The notes under the pieces: generated by a model | Database searches by the model: none | The model's input: only the letters and a program-made list of their open reading frames with translations | What the model was told of the DNA's origin: nothing | Part shown: positions 62,757 through 64,000 of the stretch, one piece after another | Numbering within the stretch: the stretch's first letter is position 1 | Layout: each line of letters opens with the position of its first letter | From: Amia ocellicauda | Lineage: Eukaryota > Chordata > Actinopteri > Amiiformes > Amiidae | DNA length: 64,000 nucleotides | NCBI RefSeq assembly: GCF_036373705.1 | Contig: NC_089855.1 | Coordinates: 11,055,219-11,119,218 of the forward strand | Reading direction: 5' to 3' | Made by a program: the position numbers and the translations under genes

Positions 62757-64000
62757 TGATCAAACAGGTAGATTTCATTTCCACAGTGTGCGGTTTCTTC
62801 CAAATGCACTCACATTTTTATTCTTTATTTATTCCATAATATCTGTCTGTGCTGATTTGTTGTCCAAGGTAAATTAAAACTGAAGTGCCTGGTTTTGGGA
62901 TAATTGGGCTCAGTGCAGCACATTAACTATACTATCGAGAGCCAAATATCTTAGAGGACATTGATTACTGTGAAAACGAAACCGTATCTCGGGTTGTAGG
63001 TGGTTTTATAATTAAAATAATGAGTTTAAGAACTCGGCTGTTTCTAAGGGGAGTTGCTTTCCTATCATGCAGGAATCAAACAATAATAATGGTAATACTT
63101 AGATGAATTTACTACACGTGGGCTAGGCGTCCACAGTGTTGTAAAAATGGGTCAGTTTGCTTCTATCCATCTCAAGATGCTCATCTCACTTGAGCATTAG
63201 CTGCATCACTGTTCTCCCTCCTACCTGCAGTCTGTCCAACTCTTCTCATCCTCCCCTGCTGGTTGCCTGCTGGTGCCTTCCCCTTGCTCTCTTGCTCCCA
63301 CTCCAGCTCCTTCTCCTGCCCATGGTGGAGTCAGCCGACCGCAGACATCGGGGCCGCATCACTGCCACTTCACACACACGCAGGCAGCACTTGCACCGCA
63401 GATCCTGCAACCTGCTTCTGCCCACGGCTACGCTGTCCCACTGCTCCACAACAACGTGGTCTCGTTTCACTGCACACATGACCTGGATTGTATTTTCTGT
63501 CTATTAACTTCTGCTCTGTATTCTATACTGTACCACTTTTTTAATTAGTCTTTTACACAATGTCACTTCTTACATGTCTGAGATTTTTGCTTTTATAGAA
63601 AGCTTGGCATTATGCCACCCTTGTACAATGCCTGGATAAAGGTGTGATCCAACTAAAACAGTCAATTAATAAATACATCATGTAACTAGAAGTGCTTGAA
63701 GTTCTTACAATAGTTGCAGATGTAACACTGGCCTAATCCACTACACAATTGGAAATAGTGGCAGGAGAATGTAGTCATGAGTTCTTTTGGATTACATATA
63801 CTAGTAGTGAAAAGACTAGAAACTACACCTTACTTTGGGACTACTCAATTAGAAATATTAATTTCTTTACAGTGTGACTAATACATCTAATACATTTGAA
63901 AGTTATACTTGGAAAGAAACTAAAAAAAGATTAATATGCAGTAAGGAGGACACAATTACTGCCACATTCACATTCATTGGTGTCATACTTTTAAAAGCAG
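62757..64000. other. Right flank
   Basis: Apart from the possible LINE fragment at 63160-63670, nothing is recognised up to the window end. Confidence 0.45.
63160..63670 (+). repeat. Possible L2-type LINE 3' fragment
   Basis: A GC-richer block without a believable gene, ending in tgcctggataaaggtgtgat and then ...ttaataaata, which resembles the 'ctggataaaggcgtctgcc-(aata)' ends of L2-clade LINEs. Tentative. Confidence 0.3.

Overview
The window is vertebrate nuclear DNA, most probably from a ray-finned fish. Three protein-coding genes with GT-AG introns stand in AT-rich sequence that carries microsatellites, decayed Tc1/mariner elements of types common in fish, a tRNA-type SINE and two LINE 3' ends. 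I cannot name the species. The non-coding repeats would suit a non-teleost or early-diverging ray-finned fish, but that is inference.

Layout: MPC2 (mitochondrial pyruvate carrier subunit 2) lies on the minus strand with coding exons from 11074 down to 5121. DCAF6 (a DDB1/CUL4 WD40 substrate receptor, also called NRIP/IQWD1) lies on the plus strand, coding from 12233 to 52237, with 20 coding exons recovered including one cassette, plus a further candidate cassette. GPR161 (ciliary orphan GPCR, Hedgehog repressor) lies on the minus strand, coding from 58896 down to 54117 in five exons. MPC2 and DCAF6 are head to head, with 1158 bp between start codons and CCAAT and YY1-like sites between them. 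DCAF6 and GPR161 are tail to tail, with about 1.9 kb between stop codons. As I recall, the same order and orientation occur at human 1q24 (MPC2-DCAF6-GPR161), so this looks like conserved synteny. All exons were joined by hand with matching phases and give complete frames: MPC2 130 aa, DCAF6 856 aa (909 with the candidate cassette), GPR161 537 aa.

Repeats: two Tc1-like transposase relics (1415-4205) sit beyond the 3' end of MPC2. DCAF6 introns hold a long-TIR element (19717-20262), a Tc1 copy with an internal deletion (23248-24623), a SINE only 14 bp from a splice donor (27194-27410), a Tc1 miniature (27611-27968) and a fold-back element (51262-51429). A second fold-back lies in MPC2 intron 1 (8115-8219). 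Two 3' ends of one LINE family occur at 18430-18575 and 62385-62756.

The genes do not form a pathway: they serve mitochondrial pyruvate import, ubiquitin ligase targeting and ciliary cAMP/Hedgehog signalling. I found no convincing new biological system. The points most worth checking are the 159-nt DCAF6 cassette exon with an internal frame-shifting donor, upstream ORFs that overlap the DCAF6 and GPR161 starts, the SINE beside a splice donor, and an unassigned GC-rich promoter-like segment near 61.65-61.87 kb.
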